In this document: in pieces, positions 19,983-34,316 of the stretch | Numbering within the stretch: position 1 is the first letter of the stretch | Layout of the letters: each line of letters begins with the position of its first letter | NCBI RefSeq assembly: GCF_947507565.1 | Contig: NC_089190.1 | Coordinates: 62,001 to 126,000, forward strand | Direction: 5' to 3' | Length of the DNA: 64,000 nucleotides | Source of the DNA: Oscarella lobularis | Taxonomy: Eukaryota; Porifera; Homoscleromorpha; Homosclerophorida; Oscarellidae | Program-made: the position numbers and the translations under genes | The notes under the pieces: generated by a model | What the model was told of the DNA's origin: nothing | The model's database searches: none | What the model saw: only the letters and a program-made list of their open reading frames with translations

Positions 19983-22900
19983 CTAAACCCACAACTGTGC
20001 TGTGTCACGACAGGTTGGCGAATAATCGTCAAAGGCCACTTTTGGCAAAGGTGCAGACCTGATTTCTTTAGAGTCGAAATTGCGAAAATCCGGCCACGCA
20101 CAAGAAGATGAAACCGACTCAGACGCCACCGTTCGAGTGCTGCCAGGACCACTTTCCGAAGACTCTGCCTGAATTCTCGCAGATGCCGGTACAGGCAAAA
20201 AGCAATTTTCAAAGGATCCTTTTGCGTCTTCTCCAGTAAAACGGCGTACTGAACACTCGTCAGAATGGGACTCGGCACGAGCCACTTCATCTGTTTCCGA
20301 TTCAGAAGCATCGGAGTCTGAATCAAAGGCGTATTCGTAAGAAACGAGCACGTCGTTTCTTTCCCTATCGACTATATCAAAATACAGGAAAGAATTGCCA
20401 AAAAGAAGACTTGCAGTTGATTTATAAGGATGATGAGCGTCAAGATCTGATACAATTTCAGAAACAATGCTGTTGGTGTCGGATAATACCCAATGTCGCC
20501 GCTACGAGTCAAAAACAGTTTCGCCGATTCAGGAAAAGTGTCTCCGAGTTGTGTCATAACAGTAGATTCTTCTTTTAGGCATGCCCTTGTTATTGCAAGA
20601 AACGCCGTCTTTTCCTCGAGAAGGGACAAGGAAATTTCGTTGAAAGACTCCTCCGCCGAGTTTAGCAAGTTTACAACTTTCTGCGCCGGTAACCCTAAAG
20701 AATGTTTCTCCTGAAGCGCTAGTAACAAAAGAGCTTTTCCGTTAGCCAAGTGAATACAATCTGAAAGATAGTCATCGGAGAGATGGCTGTCTCCTAGGGT
20801 AAGTTTAGATTTCGTCAAAGAAGAAATACAAGACCCCAAGTTTGTGCGGATCCATTGCCTTGCTTTGACGTAAAGTTGCAACACTCGAGACAGCCCCAAA
20901 GCATAGTGTAGGGCCGATGAGCGCGTTTTCTTCCGGCCATTCAATTTCTCCTGCGTTTCTTCTCCAGGCCAATAAACTTTCTCCTCTTCCTTGAGAAGTT
21001 TCTCGTACGACTCTGTGGCTGAGTCATAGTCTCCCATCCGAAAATAAGTATCCGCAATCCACATGAGAATGAAGCACCTAAGACAGTCATCCTTCCCCAA
21101 CCGCTCTAAACAACTCATAAAACAAGTTTTGGCTGTTTCAAAATGAGTACGAACTGCGTTTCCTAAATCAGTTGCCAAATCAAAACGGGCACAAGCTTTC
21201 ACACCCAGCCGGTAGTGAGCTTTACCAAGAATCAGCTGCGAAGAAAAAGTTTCCTCAATCGCTTTTTCTAGCAAACTAACTGCTTTTTTGTACAAGCCTT
21301 TGGCCATCAAAAACTCGGCACGTGACGTTCTCCATTGCTGAATCACATTTTTGGGCAAAACTTCTTCACTGACAATAGACTGTAAATATTTTTCGACTCT
21401 CGCCAAATCTCCTCTCTCAAAGCGCTCTTGCTTCAACAAGACTTGCGCGAAGAAGACCGAAAAGCAAAAAGACTCATTAGGTTTCTCAGAGCATTGAGCA
21501 GATTTCAGACAATTTTTGCAAAATTTCCGAAGAACGTCTATCGAAATTAAGTCAAGCAACGCCCTTCGCGCCTCTTCAGATTGACAAATAAACAAAGCAA
21601 AACTGTAAGATTTACCAAGAAGTATGTCTGCTGGCGTGTGAAAAAAATCCAAAAGCCTTTTATAGTTTCTAATACCTTTGAATTTCTCACTTCCCAGTCT
21701 TTCGCGGCTGCGATTCTTCGAGAGACGCTTAACTACCTTCTGAAGATGCTCGAAATACCTCCTTTTGGCATCTTCGACGCAATTCAGGGTAGCCTCGCTA
21801 GACTGACCATCATTCTGTTCAATCGAATCACAGTCATCTAAAGTCAATAGATATTGACGGAAGTATCGAGGAATTTTGTAGCGCTGATCACTGTCCTGAG
21901 TCAAAAGACCCCAGCTTCTTAGAAGATTTAGAACAGAAACAGTGTCACTTCTCTGTAAAACGCCTTTAAACGCAAACGCTTCAGAAAATGAACCAGAAAT
22001 AGCTGACAGACTAAGGAGAGCCGTTTTCAAATTTTCCGGCAATAGTTTCCAACGCCTACTAAAGCATTGCTTCAAGTCTTGCAGGCCTGCATCGAACCTG
22101 CTGCAAAATTGTTGAAACAAAGTATAGTTGGACGAAAGATCGCCTAGAAAGCGTGCTATTTTATTTTCCAAAGGAATCGATTCATCTTGCCCCGCTAACC
22201 CGACGGCTTGAAGAACATAGGGAATTCCATCGCAACGAACGGCTAACTTGCGCATGGCTTGCTGATTATTTTGCGAAAGATCAGGAAGGTGTTTCTTGCC
22301 ATTTGTAAAATGCAGCGTCAACAAACGTGCTCCTTCTTCCTCTTCAAGCCAGTCGACTTTGACAGACTTGGTTGTCAGTGAAACTGAAGCACAAGGTGGA
22401 AACTCCTTGTGCAACGCTACTACAACAGTAAATCGCTTGCCAAGGTTGTCCATCAGCTCCTCAAGCACTTGTTTAAACTGGATTTCTTTACCTTCCAAAT
22501 GTTCGTCGAAGCCGTCAAGAAAAACCGTACAATGATTCAACTTGAAACGGCTGACGTGCGACGAAACAAGCTGAGACAAAGCCGAGATAGCTGGCAGTTT
22601 CTTAGGTTTCAAGGATAGAGCATTCGCAGAACCGTAGATAAGGTGGACTCTTTGAAGAACTGCATGCCCAGCGGTGCTGGTACCACATCCCGGCGGCCCC
22701 CAAAGACAGCAAAGAGCAACTTTTTCCTTAATGCATCTAATGACACACTCTATGACGCCCTGCCGGTCGCAATAATGGAACGGTAGATTGAAAAGATGGT
22801 CAGACGGTGCGAGTGAATCTAATCAAGAGAGAATGACTCAAATAGAAGGGATCACGGATAACTCACGTGAGCTCTGAATTGATTGAGCTGGCATTACTGC

Positions 22901-23572
22901 TGGCCCAATAGAGCGATCTCTACGTGAAGGATAACGACGAGCTAGAAAATCAGGATATAAAGGGAACTTCTAAAAGAAAGCCTTCTTACGTTTCCTTTGT
23001 CTCATTAAATCAATATTTTCAACGAACCTAGGTCCAAGTATCTCTGACGCTGCCGCTTTCATGCCCTCATCAAGCAAAGCAAGGCAAAGATGACATGCAT
23101 TAGCTTCACTAGCTGAGTTCTCCCGCCACTTGTCCAACATCGCCTCCGCTTGACGTCGGGCATTTCCTTGGTGATCGTTCTTGATAGTTTCAATCTCGTA
23201 ATAATCAAACGGCTTAGGCTTCAGCCTCCTCGCGACGTGATCCCACATTGGAGCAATTCTTATCGAAAGATCGTTAATAAGTTCTCCAGTGATCTGGGGC
23301 CCCTTTTCTAGCGAAGTAAAGGCGAGCGTGAGCAAACACACGGTGATGTTATTAACAATATGCATTATACCCCAGAGCTGCAGCTGTTGAGCTCCGGACT
23401 CGCCCACAGGCGATTCGATGCAGTCTTCTGGAAATACGACATCGAAGGTGGAAGTTTCATCAAAAAGAGTTCTAGTAAACACCTTGGAGAGACGTTGGCG
23501 CCGCCGAACGATCGTCATACGGGAACAGAATAAGCTCTGCAGACAGAGACTCCGTAGAACTTCGTCTAGCAT
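19983..23572 (-). CDS. Death domain - NB-ARC/NACHT-like NTPase - TPR protein
   Basis: Exon 1 (22990-23572) ends with a death domain (IRIAPMWDHVARRLK, AEAMLDKWRENSA, LCLALLDEGMKAAASEILG). Exon 2 is 22867-22941. Exon 3 begins at 22818 with the nucleotide-binding domain; both introns are 48 bases. Walker A reads GPPGCGTST (22673-22699), so the invariant lysine is threonine. Walker B is CTVFLDGFDE, and CDGIPYVLQAVG corresponds to the GLPLAL motif. Helical and TPR repeats follow (YKKAVSLLEKAI, AHYRLGVKA, DTYFRMGDYDSATESYEKLL). A frame slip near 20500 leads to an acidic Ser-rich tail (DSDSDASESETDE) ending at 19983. Architecture resembles APAF1-like or innate immune STAND proteins. With the Walker lysine lost, it may be a non-hydrolysing scaffold. 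Confidence 0.75.
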
Positions 23573-24239
23573 CGTCTACCGGCGAAGGAACTCCGAAGCT
23601 GTTTATTCCAGTAGACATCTCGAGTTCCCGTATTCGACAATGTGCAAATGCACGTGCTCACACTGAACGATAGTTTCACATCATCAAATAATAAATCTCT
23701 GAAATTGGAAAGCGGCAAGAATTCGACGCGCTCCAGTCGTTCCTCAACGCGCGAGAGCCGATTGGATGCGTCGCCCTATCAAAGCCCGGCTCTCATCTCT
23801 CGTCAGTCGAATGCTCTTCTACGATGGCCTAAAGTAAGCCTAAAGGTGTGTCTTGTCGTAGTTAGATTCATGCACGCGGGCGATGTTCACAGCGACGGCG
23901 GCGAGCAAAAGTCTCGTGGCCCGCGCTGTGCTGAACCCTCAAAAGGGGCCTCACCTTTTGTCTCATTGTCCTTACGAACGTGCTGCTTTGAGAAAAAGAC
24001 TGCAGGCAATGCAATACACATTTTTTAGGCAGCGAGGAAAATTTCGGAGAAAACACGAAATTAAACATGGCTTCCGGGAAGCACCTATAACGCTTACACA
24101 CAAAGACTGTACAAAAATGACACTAATAGTAATGAAAAAACCATAAAGGTATAAGGTATAATAGCAAAACAAACAGTAATTAATAATGACGAGGCTTTAC
24201 AAACACTCATGGTTACACGCGCTCTAATTAAACTGCAAG
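23573..24239. mobile_element. MITE-like repeat copy 2 and intergenic sequence
   Basis: From about 23710 to 23960 the sequence matches the MITE family in plus orientation (GTGTGTCTTGTCGTAGTTAG, GTTCACAGCGAC, and the right end AAAAGGGGCCTCACCTTTT at 23941-23959). The left end is diverged. The remainder is the promoter side of the NB-ARC gene and the 3' flank of the sacsin-like gene. Confidence 0.65.
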
Positions 24240-27200
24240 CTAAACAGAAGAGAATTTCACACCCATGCCAGCATTAATTTCCTTTACAATAGTCTCGGCA
24301 CTCTCTAAGGCCTTGTGAGCGTTATCCCGCTTATAGAAAAGTGCAGGTACATCACGTAAGGCATCAGGGTAACGAGTGTAGATGTAATAGCTGTTCAACT
24401 CAAGTATGCATTCCTTGACGGTAATCATAGCCGACTCAGAAAAATAAACGCAAGAAAGGGCAGGCATAAATGTGCGTAAATCGTGGCTTCTATTTTGCCT
24501 AGAATCGAGGCCTTTCTTCAGAAGCAAAACACCTATAAGAACTTTTTCGGCGCATTCGTGGCAAAGAAAGCACACGACAGCAAAATTACCATTTTCCTTT
24601 TTGACTTGCACTTCATATTGTTCTCGAGCAGCGAGTAAATCAGCCTCGGCTTGACGGTAGAACATCCTCCCTATTTCCGGTTGCGGAGAACAAGTCGAAC
24701 ATGGAAAAGATAGAATATAATCGTCGTCGCTATCAAAGTGCAGAGAAGCACCACTACCAGAGGCTATCATTTCTTTAGCTTGCAAAGAATGACCATGAAA
24801 ACGTAAATGAGAAACGATAGAACGACAACTCCCTTGGGCTCTTCTTGACTTCATGTCTAATTCGCGAAATGCAATTTCTGATCCTTCATCACTTAATGAA
24901 GGGAGTTGTGCGTCAAAAATCGCTGATTCCTGAAGATTAGGTCCCTGACGATTAGGTCTTGACTCAATAGCGGGTGCAAAATCCTGAGGTGCCTTTGTGG
25001 CTCGCCTCATAAATTTGTATAGAGTCGAACTTTCAACTTCGACTATTTCTTCCAGACCAGTGTTAATGTAGTACGAAAGATCTTCGTCTCCCTTCTTTAC
25101 CACTGCAGTGATGACTTGAGCGTGAATTGCTTTCTTCTCGGAAATCTTATATATAGCCCATTCACCGTCTTCAAAGTTATTTTCCTGCACAATGTGTTTC
25201 ATGTGAATTTCATTCACTTCTCGTCCGAGAAAAACTTCTAGGCGACGAGATTCGTTTTGGAGTGCACGCTCACGACCGGAGGTACTGAAAACAATGCCAA
25301 ATTTTTTCAAGTAAAGTGGTATTTCAGACGGACTGCTCAAAGTGAGCATGCCAACAATGGAGGCGGTGTCTATATCAGTTGAACATCGAAGAAGATGGGT
25401 AAGGCACTTCGTGATCTTGATCTGAAAAGTAATACCTGCTGCAGAATAATTATCTTCAAAGGCAGATTCAGTTAGGTAGAGAACGGCTTTTTTGCCCTTT
25501 TCTGATATATCAAGGTAAACATCTCCATCTTCGGATGTTTTGTCGACTTCAACCTTATCAGCACACCGAACAAGGCAAGTTGAAAAAGAATGCAAGCATC
25601 TAATTTCAAGTTCAGTGCTAATCGTTGCTAGACCGGCTTCAAAATAAGACGGAAGCTTGCTATTTCGGCTTTTGTGGACGAATATGCTTTTAATTCCCAA
25701 AACGAAATGTTGGGAAGTAATCAAGGCCTGTAGTCGTTTTGCAGAAGTTAGATGTTGTTCATTCATCGAAGGAACCATGTTGTCGCTCTTAATGCGAGAA
25801 ACATAAAGAGATGAAGCATTCCTAGGTCGAAGACATTCTGGCAACAAGTCAACCGTTTTTTCTTGAAGAAACGACAAGTTGCACGTAGCGAGGTCAATAA
25901 GAAAAGAATGATCAAGTGTCTCAATGTACTCTTCGTACTGAATGTTGTCGAGGAAGAATAAATTGCTTGAAATTTCCAACCCACGCCTTCGGTTCATTAA
26001 AAACAAAGGACTTAAAGTGTCACTAAGTGATTTGTCCCAATTTCTCTCTTGATTACATTCGAGAAGACGAAAAAGGAACTCAATAGCCAATTTTGCTTTA
26101 AAAACGTCATTGGGATCTTTGAGTGCAGAATTCGATTCGCCATTCTGAAGATATATGTCTTCAAGCACGCGAGCGCAATGAAATGGTCTAGCCTCGACAT
26201 CAACACCGAAACAACGAAGAAGCTTAGTGTGCATTCCATAAACATCCGGTAATTCGTAGAAATACGGATGCAGATGAAGCAGCTCTTTTGGAGACCTTCG
26301 CACGACCTTTAGGGGATTGACCATCGTGTTTGTCTCCTTCATGAAAATAAAATTTAGCTTGAAAATCTTCTTTACGTCCCTAATGCTTGCAGTATCTTTG
26401 AAACAAAAACAACCTTTAAAAATCGAAAGATCTCGGAGATTCGAAGAAGCTGACAAAACCGGGGAGGCCAGCCATCTCAGATTATCCCGCAAATATTGCA
26501 AAAAGTCCAGAGTGATTTTCTGCATTTCGTCTGAAACATTTTCATCGACTTTTCCATGAGTAGACGCTTCTTTATAACCTTCGACGTAACATTGGACGTT
26601 ATCAACGACTTGTGACAGAGACGGAGAAGGCGCAATAGAAATGTTCGGTTTCGTTTGACGACAGTTGGTCCATTTCGGTGCCAAAGAGCGCGAAGTCCAA
26701 CAAAGCCGCTCGTTTGCCTCAGAATATTTAACCGCAAGTTTGAAGCTTGTAATTGTAGCAGAGAATTGTTCAGAAATAGCAGCCAAAGTTTTTCTAATTT
26801 TTGCTGCAGGCAAACACTTTAATGACGAGTAACTTCTTCTAACCCAGTCTTCGTAGTTATTACTGATCAAATGATGAAACAAACACTTGGATTTCTCTTT
26901 CCATCCTAAAGGAAGTACAGAAGAACGTTTCCCATTTGTTTCAAGACGTTGAGCTAGTTCTAAAAGCAAATCCGGAGGAGCAACTTTCCGCAAGCCAAAT
27001 TTTCGAAGAAATTCTAGCCATTCCGCTTCGTCTTCCTCCGTGTCCGTAATTTTGGGTGGAAAGTACTTGGCATCCAGTATTAACGAAAAGAGCTCAACGT
27101 CTGGATCATAAAAACTATTTACACAACAAAGTTCGCCATCCATCGAGAAACATGGAGTTTGCGAAAGACTTTCGAGTAACTTGGGAACTCCCGAAAAAGA

Positions 27201-30200
27201 CTTTAAGGTCAGCAGATGTTTCATTCGATCGTCATCTGAAAGCAAGTTAAACTTTGGAAGTATGAATTCGACATAGGCTTCAACTAGAGTCTTGTCAGTC
27301 ACTTCCAAGCATTTATAAAGAGAAGATAATTCTGGTTGACTCTTCAGAAAAGCCGTTTCCTTAGAATCCATCCAAATTTTTGAACCCCTTAAAAGCAATC
27401 CTTTCGGTAAACAAACGCACTTTTTGTCGGATATAGGAAGGAAAGAACCGGTAGCGCTCTCAAACAGTGAAATAGCGCGAAGCTCATCTAAAGATGACTT
27501 GGGAAAACAAGAGTTGATACGTAAATTGAAGTATTTTAAAAGACACAGAGATACAGATGGTTTCATCCTGTCACGGCAAAAGCACATTGAATCTGTAGTA
27601 AGGTACCGAAGAGCCTTTATAACCCTTTGAGGAGAATCCAATGTGACTAACCGCGATTCAACCAGGGCATCAACGGCTTTCACACCAACAAGTTTACTTC
27701 GAAGCAGTGGCATTCCAATCTGCTTCATGGCTTCTTGAGCTGGATGAGGAGAATGAGAATCAGTGACATGCAAAACCGTATAGCCAAGCTCAACGGGAAC
27801 AAGAACCGACCGAGAGCCACTGGTAGCCGGAATAACCGGATGAACACTAAAACAAGAAATCGCTTCGTGGAAAGAACAGCAAGCCATCCCTTCCGTTGTA
27901 ATATAATTCCAAAACTTGGTTATCCAATCGTCTGGCAAAGGCAGCATCGCTTCTAGGGTATATTTTCGAAGCACATTCAAAGGAAACAAGCCTGTAGTGT
28001 TCAGTCTGGCGACAAACGCAGACGGTGAGATCACACAAATCGTCTGAGCAGCATTAGCGATTTTGCTATAGGAGAAATGGTTAAATGTCGAATCACGGAT
28101 GTGGGGGTGCACAAAACGATCAAGACTAGTCGGCAAGAGTTCTAGAAAGCGAGAAAGGTAGATAGGACGCTTCTCCGAAAAAAGATTCAATCGTTCGTCT
28201 CCTGTGACCAAAAGAGGTAGTCCCTTCAGTTTCTTCAGAGAAAGCGATTTGCCTTCTTGGGAAAAAAACAGAAAGTTTAGAAGTAAGCTAACGACTACCG
28301 GAGATTTAAAGAGCGTAGTCTTGATTTCACCAAGTGTAAACTTACGGGGACATAATGACCACTCATAGTGATAAAGAAAGCTGCAGACTGACTCAGGAGT
28401 TGCCATTTCAACTCCAGAATCACCAACGCTTTGCAAAGACGAAAATATTCTTTGAGTTGTTGTGACAACTGGAAGTCCGAGAAACAGAAGGAGTCCTTTA
28501 AGGACAACAGCGCCAGATTCTCCAAGGCGACGCTTAACGGCTTCCTGGGACCAATAAAGAGTTCTATTAAAACGAACGCCTTGCCGTTCCACTGGTCCAA
28601 TAGAATACCATCTCAATGAAGGCTTCAAAGAAAAATTAGTGTTTATAATGGAAGCAGCATCAACAGCAGCTCTATCCTGACTACTGAACTGATAGTACAG
28701 CTTTTTTCCGGAGTAGGAGGCGAGATCACTCAGCAGTTTTTGCTCGAACGACAGAAGGCAATCTACATAAGCGAGAACGTGCGATCGTGACTTTGTAAGA
28801 AACTCGTAAAATTTGCGAGACAATCGACTCCAGTACGAACTGTTGTTGTCTTTGACGACAGGAAAGAGAGAGTGAAACCATGCAAGTCGTCTGCCAAAAT
28901 CGGAATCGCCCTTGCGCTCAGGATTGACATAGCGCTTGGCTTCTTCGAGAAAGGCAGCGTAAGCTGGAACAACACAGTAATCAATAAGATGCTCGTTCCA
29001 AGCCTGTTTCGGGTTGCACGTCCTTGCTGAAGAGCTGTCACGGAAAAGATCACGACGAGACGAGTCGAGAGCAAAATGGCCGTTAACGTAGACCGGCAAT
29101 GGTATTTTACCCGGCAGTGGTAAGAAACAGTAAGGATTGCAGTCATACTTAATTTCAATCTCAAAAACGGACGCTGCAACGCCAGCTCGAGGAAGTACGG
29201 CTTCTTCTGAATAATCTCGAATTTCCCCCGCCACATAGCGACTGATTACCAATCGATTGAAGCACAAGGCAACATTGTTTTGAGATATAGCCTTTCTTAT
29301 TTTCTAAAATCGTCATTTCGTAAGCGACTTGAAACCATGGAATTCGGAATGTTTCTACGTCTTTGGCAGCGGCAATTTTTTTAAACATTTCTCCGCGCTT
29401 CAGTGTCGAAGTTGAGTCCAATTCGGCGCAAACCGAGAATTTCTCTGTTCGTTCTTCATCATCAACAATCGAAAGTTTGATCGTCCTCAATGAATTCAGG
29501 AAGAGCAGCAGTTTAGAAGAAATTTCAGCAAACTCTTCCAAAAGGATATTCATTTCATCACAACTTACTCCCTTTTTGCGTATTGGCTCAGCCGGGCTGT
29601 ACTCGGTATGTCTCAGCGGAAATCGAAAGAGCGTGGCACCAGAAAGTTCATCAGCAGAAAAGACGGAATAATAGGCGTCTTTTACATCAGAAAAATTTTC
29701 CCAAAACCCTTCGTTCAAATAAAATTTCCGGCCAGGCTTGTTGATTGACGAACCAGGAATGAACCTGCATAAAGGATCAAGGACACAAAATACCTTATTG
29801 TCGGAGATAAAAGAAGGACAATCCGTTAGATGGTAAACAGCGTTGAACCCAATTCCAAATTGACCGGTTTTGGCAGCATCGTCCTTTTACTGCCAAGTCC
29901 CAAATTTTGAATTCCCAATAAATCATCTTCTGAAAAAGGACGGTCATTGTAGACCAGCAATGCCGGACCTTGCAAGTGCTTCCAACCGTCGCCAAACACT
30001 GTCCTAGTGGGATGATTTCGTTTGTCATAAACAATGTGAAGAACAGACGCTCCAGCGTCGTCAGCGTTCTGAACAAGCTCCTTCAGTATCTGAACACCCC
30101 ATGGGTAGGCTCCGATAATATTTGCCAAACGACGTGCCAGCGGCTCTTGCTGTCCAAACTCTTCTCCAAACTCAACAGTGTGGTCGTCAAGACACCTCTT

Positions 30201-33200
30201 TGTATCTTTGTATTCGGACAGAGCCAGTCGACTGCTGAGAAAAGGAATCCGCAGTTTCAAAGCCGTTTCGCGCGTGATGCTTCCGTGAATAAGATTGCAG
30301 TCGGTCACGTCACTATTATTGCTCTCCGTATCGAAATAAATAACATCTGCACACGGAAGTAATCGTAGGTTAAGAAGATTTTTAACCGGAACAAGTATCT
30401 TGCCAAGTAATGTTGCAGAAACTTTATCGGCGTTTTTAGCAAACCAATCAACAATTCCAACGGCTACTGCTAAATCGCGGGCGACTTCTTCTGCTAACGC
30501 TTTGCCTTCGTCGTGATATATCTTTATTTCAGCAAGGACGTTCAGCAAGACAGATTGACTAAATTCAGATTTTATACCAAGAGCAGATTGAATCTTAGGA
30601 GAAGACAAATGAGAATAACCACCTTGACAAATAGAGAACAGCCAAGGCTTTAAAGAACGAATATCAAAGCAAGAAACGGCAAGGCGATTAGCGGAAACAA
30701 ATCCTACGTCGTCACTGATCCAAATAAAGTCAGAATCCGAAAACTGTCTAGTAATAGCGTCTTCCAGAGAGGCCAGAGAGCAGTACTGAGGCAAAAGGGA
30801 AAGCAACGTTCTCATCATTTGGCCAAATTGCACCCCGCAACTCTCTTTTTCAGATTTGTATTTCTCCATCGCCTTCAACCAGTGTTCGAGAACGCTATCC
30901 AAAGTCACTTGACGAAGTGCAAGTAAATTAAGGAGGATCTCGTCTTGAACAAAGCCTCCCTTTAAAATGAATTCAGTGCTGCCAACAAGAAAAGACAACT
31001 TCTCAAGAGAAAGTCCACTGCTGGTAAGGGCACAGACGGTTTTAGAAGGAAGAGCTGTTGTACAGCAGCCACTCTTCCATGGCAAAGTAGAAGGATAATA
31101 ACAAGAAGCACTGAACTCAACCGGACACCACTTAATCCCTTCCAACAACTCAGCGACAGTCGAGGAATTTGCTTTACCAAACGCTGAAAACACTGGTTCA
31201 GAAAGCCTCTTTCTTACCCACAAAGTTCTATCTTTACAGACGAAAAGACTAAGCAGCGCTTCGCCTTTTTCCGCGTCCCCCGCTGAAGCTTCACGAGCTA
31301 TTTCGACAATTTCCAAACCTGAAATTGACTCCAAGGACCGAAAACATACGATACGAGAGAGAAGACGACCATAATTTTTGGAGAGTGCAAAGGGTCCTTC
31401 GGGAAAAACCGGCTTGTCACGAAAAAGCTTCAACACTAGAGGAGAAGACGGCACGAAAAGTTCTGACGGTTTCTTTATGGTTCCGTCTGCCACTGGAATA
31501 AAGCTGAGCTTGTTTAAGCGCTTGCGCACGACGTCGGGAAGGGGATGATGATTATCTAGATTGTCCAGAAGATACTTCACTACCGATATTATGTAGTCCA
31601 TTCCGTACGTTTCCATATCAGGAAAAACAAATTCAGTAAACATCTCTTCGAAACTCAACTGTCGATGAAAAGACGACAGATTACGTAGGACAGTCGATTC
31701 TTCATGATTCGGAAAAGAAAGTAAAGGACGCATTAGTGAAAGATTCTTTACCGACTCTGGAACAGACTCCCGAAACATTTGCAAACTTGAATAATCAGGT
31801 GAATTATAAAGGCGAAAAAGAGGCATTGAAAGCAATGCTGACTCCATTGCTGACGTGAGAGAAACGTTGCGAATCACGCAAGAAAGGAAGGATAGCACTT
31901 CTTGACTCTGAATCGCCGTCCAATTGTGAAAAGAGGAAACCAAGAGGGGAACCTGACAAATACAATGCAACACCTTATCCTGGGTCCACACGTACTTCGT
32001 CAATTCGTAATTCGAAGAAATATAATCAGGGCAGTCCTGTAAAACAACGCATCCGGCGCTTCTGAAAGTGGACGCAACATTCCGTGACATTGGCGAAGCT
32101 GAAACGTGTCCAGCAAAGATAACGTTTCCTTTACGGACGAGCTTCGCTACAGATGTGAAGTTGTCACAAGGTAGGACAAAGTAGCCAACAAATTCATCAT
32201 ATTTATTATGAGCACCAAGCCATCCCCACACATCCTGCATCCACTGACGGCTAGGTTGGTATGACCATGGAAGAGTCGACTTCTTCTCTTGCAATGGCCA
32301 GTAACTAGTTAAAATTCTTTTGAGTAGCGACAACACGTGCCGATGTTCAAGTTTCACAAGCGACAGCGCTTTGCGACATTGATGCGACGTTAGTTTTGAG
32401 AACAGGTCTCCTCTCAAAGCGCAGTGCAAGAATATGTTTTCCATTCCTGGGAAAAGAGATAACGGGATCTCTTTGTTTTCTATGAAGACTTTCTTTGGCG
32501 ATGTCGACAACTCAAACTCAACAAAAGACTCGTCGTTGACTGGCAGCAAAAACAGTCCGACTAAATCGGCGTAGTCTTCATCTTTCAAAACAAACGCAAG
32601 AAGGCTAAGCTTTCTCTCGCGACTGAGGTCAACATAGTTGTGAGAACTTTTCTTCAGCAAGGAACGAAGAAGGTCTGAGTTAAACGATTTGTAGCAAGCT
32701 TTAGCGCGATACAGACACGCAAGAACATTTCTTGGAGGCAGAACTACAGGCTCTCGAATTCGCATCATTTCCTCGTAGGCAACTCTTTCGTCTGCATTTA
32801 ACTCTGACGATTCATTTACTACAGCTTCTGCAAGAGAAATCCACGAACCATTGCCGCAGTCTGTCCAAAAGACTTCTTTGCGCAGTAAAGTAGGTAAGAA
32901 ACGATTAAGAACGTCTTTCCAATGAACTTTAACGTCCGACGGCTCCGGCCAGGCTCGGTAAACGGTACAGTGATCCAAAGAAAGACAAATCGCCTTAGAA
33001 ATTAACGCCTCATATGCCGGACCTACAAGGTGTTCAAGCAGTAAGCTATTCCACTTGACAGCCTTATCAGTAGGACTATCTTTAGCAGGCCATTTGAGAC
33101 TTCTTCTGTTATCAGCAACGCTGAATGACCCGTGAACATGCACAGGTAAACCCGTCTGGCTATCTTCACTAGGAGGAAGAGGCAAAAAGCAAAACATTCG

Positions 33201-34316
33201 ACCCGGATCTGCTGCCTGGGCGGTCAAGGGTGGGAGTGAGAGTGCAATGCCAATCCACGGCAGTTGATGCAGCTCTTCGCCAAGTTCCACAACGTCGGAA
33301 TGCTCCTTTGAGATGTGATGCGCAATTAGCCATTTCTGGCTAGAGATAACTTGGGAGTCGTCTCGACATGTCACAACTGCTTGAAAAGCCTCTTCCACTA
33401 AAACTTCTCCACTATTAACGCTGACATTGATACGTTTTCTCGCGTTAAGCACATCTTGGCGCGTCTGTTCGTCTATACAGACGCTAAAAATCTCTACAGG
33501 TGACTCACTTCCTGGCCGCCAGTCCCAGAGCTTGATTGATGCAACGGATTTAAGAAAGAGGAGCACGAGATGGGCGTCTTCTTTAAAAGAGTCAAATAAA
33601 ATACTGCGAATCGTTTCTGGAGAGTGAAAGCTTTTGCTCAAAAGAGATGCGTCTCCATCCCTTCTCAAAGGAAATCGAAAAAGAGTTGCTTCGTACGATG
33701 GAGCGGTCATATTGCAGCCCAATACGTTGTACGGAGCGAACTGGTCCACGTGCGTTGCAGCATCGGAGAAGGTGCATCCTTTGCCGCCGTCTTTCAGGTA
33801 CTTCTTCTGAGGATCAATGAATCCGATTTTGTTGCCACTTACTACACTGGGCAAATCTAGAAAGAAGTTCAATATAATTTTGTTCATTAATAAAAGTTTT
33901 CCCACCTGTGAGATGATAAACAGAATTGAAACCAATCCCAAAACGACCCACTTTCATAGGATCCTTCTTCTTTTCGCTTTGGTAAAGCTTTTGTATGCTC
34001 TTCCAGTCACTCGGCTGGAAAACGGCGTTGTTTTGAGCGTAAAGCGCCGGACCTTGAAAGTGCGCCATTTCTCGGTTGATCAGAGTGTCTCTGCCATATG
34101 CGTCCGGTCTGGAATCCAAAAGAAACTGCACTTCGGTAGCTCCAGCGTCATCCGCATTTTGAACGAGCTCCTGTTTAGATTTTCGTATTAGTTGAGCCAT
34201 TCCGAAGATTCTCCGTACCTTCAGTATCTGCCCTCCATCTGGATATTTTTCAAGTATTACTTCAATCTGCTTCCACAGAGGTGGACTAGTCAGGTAAAAA
34301 TCCCAGTCCTCAGCAT
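24240..34316 (-). CDS. Sacsin-like giant chaperone, two SIRPT repeats plus HEPN, no J domain
   Basis: Sacsin is a very large cytosolic cochaperone linked to mitochondria and intermediate filaments. First visible exon 34219-34316 ([20 protein letters not shown]), next 33906-34170 ([34 protein letters not shown]), then 33857 downward; introns are 48 bases. This is the first HSP90-like SIRPT domain. The second starts near 30150 ([20 protein letters not shown]). The C-terminal part shares [20 protein letters not shown] with the 15.7-kb paralogue and ends in a HEPN domain ([30 protein letters not shown]). The J domain expected just before HEPN is missing. Two frame slips: near 29883 in an AAAAGG run (the family [15 protein letters not shown] continues one base out) and near 29313. 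Human sacsin has three SIRPT repeats. The start codon and any N-terminal ubiquitin-like domain were not found. Confidence 0.8.

Noticed and set aside
22942-22989. In-frame stop in the death/NB-ARC gene
   Set aside because: The TAG lies in a 48-base GT-AG intron whose removal restores the frame.
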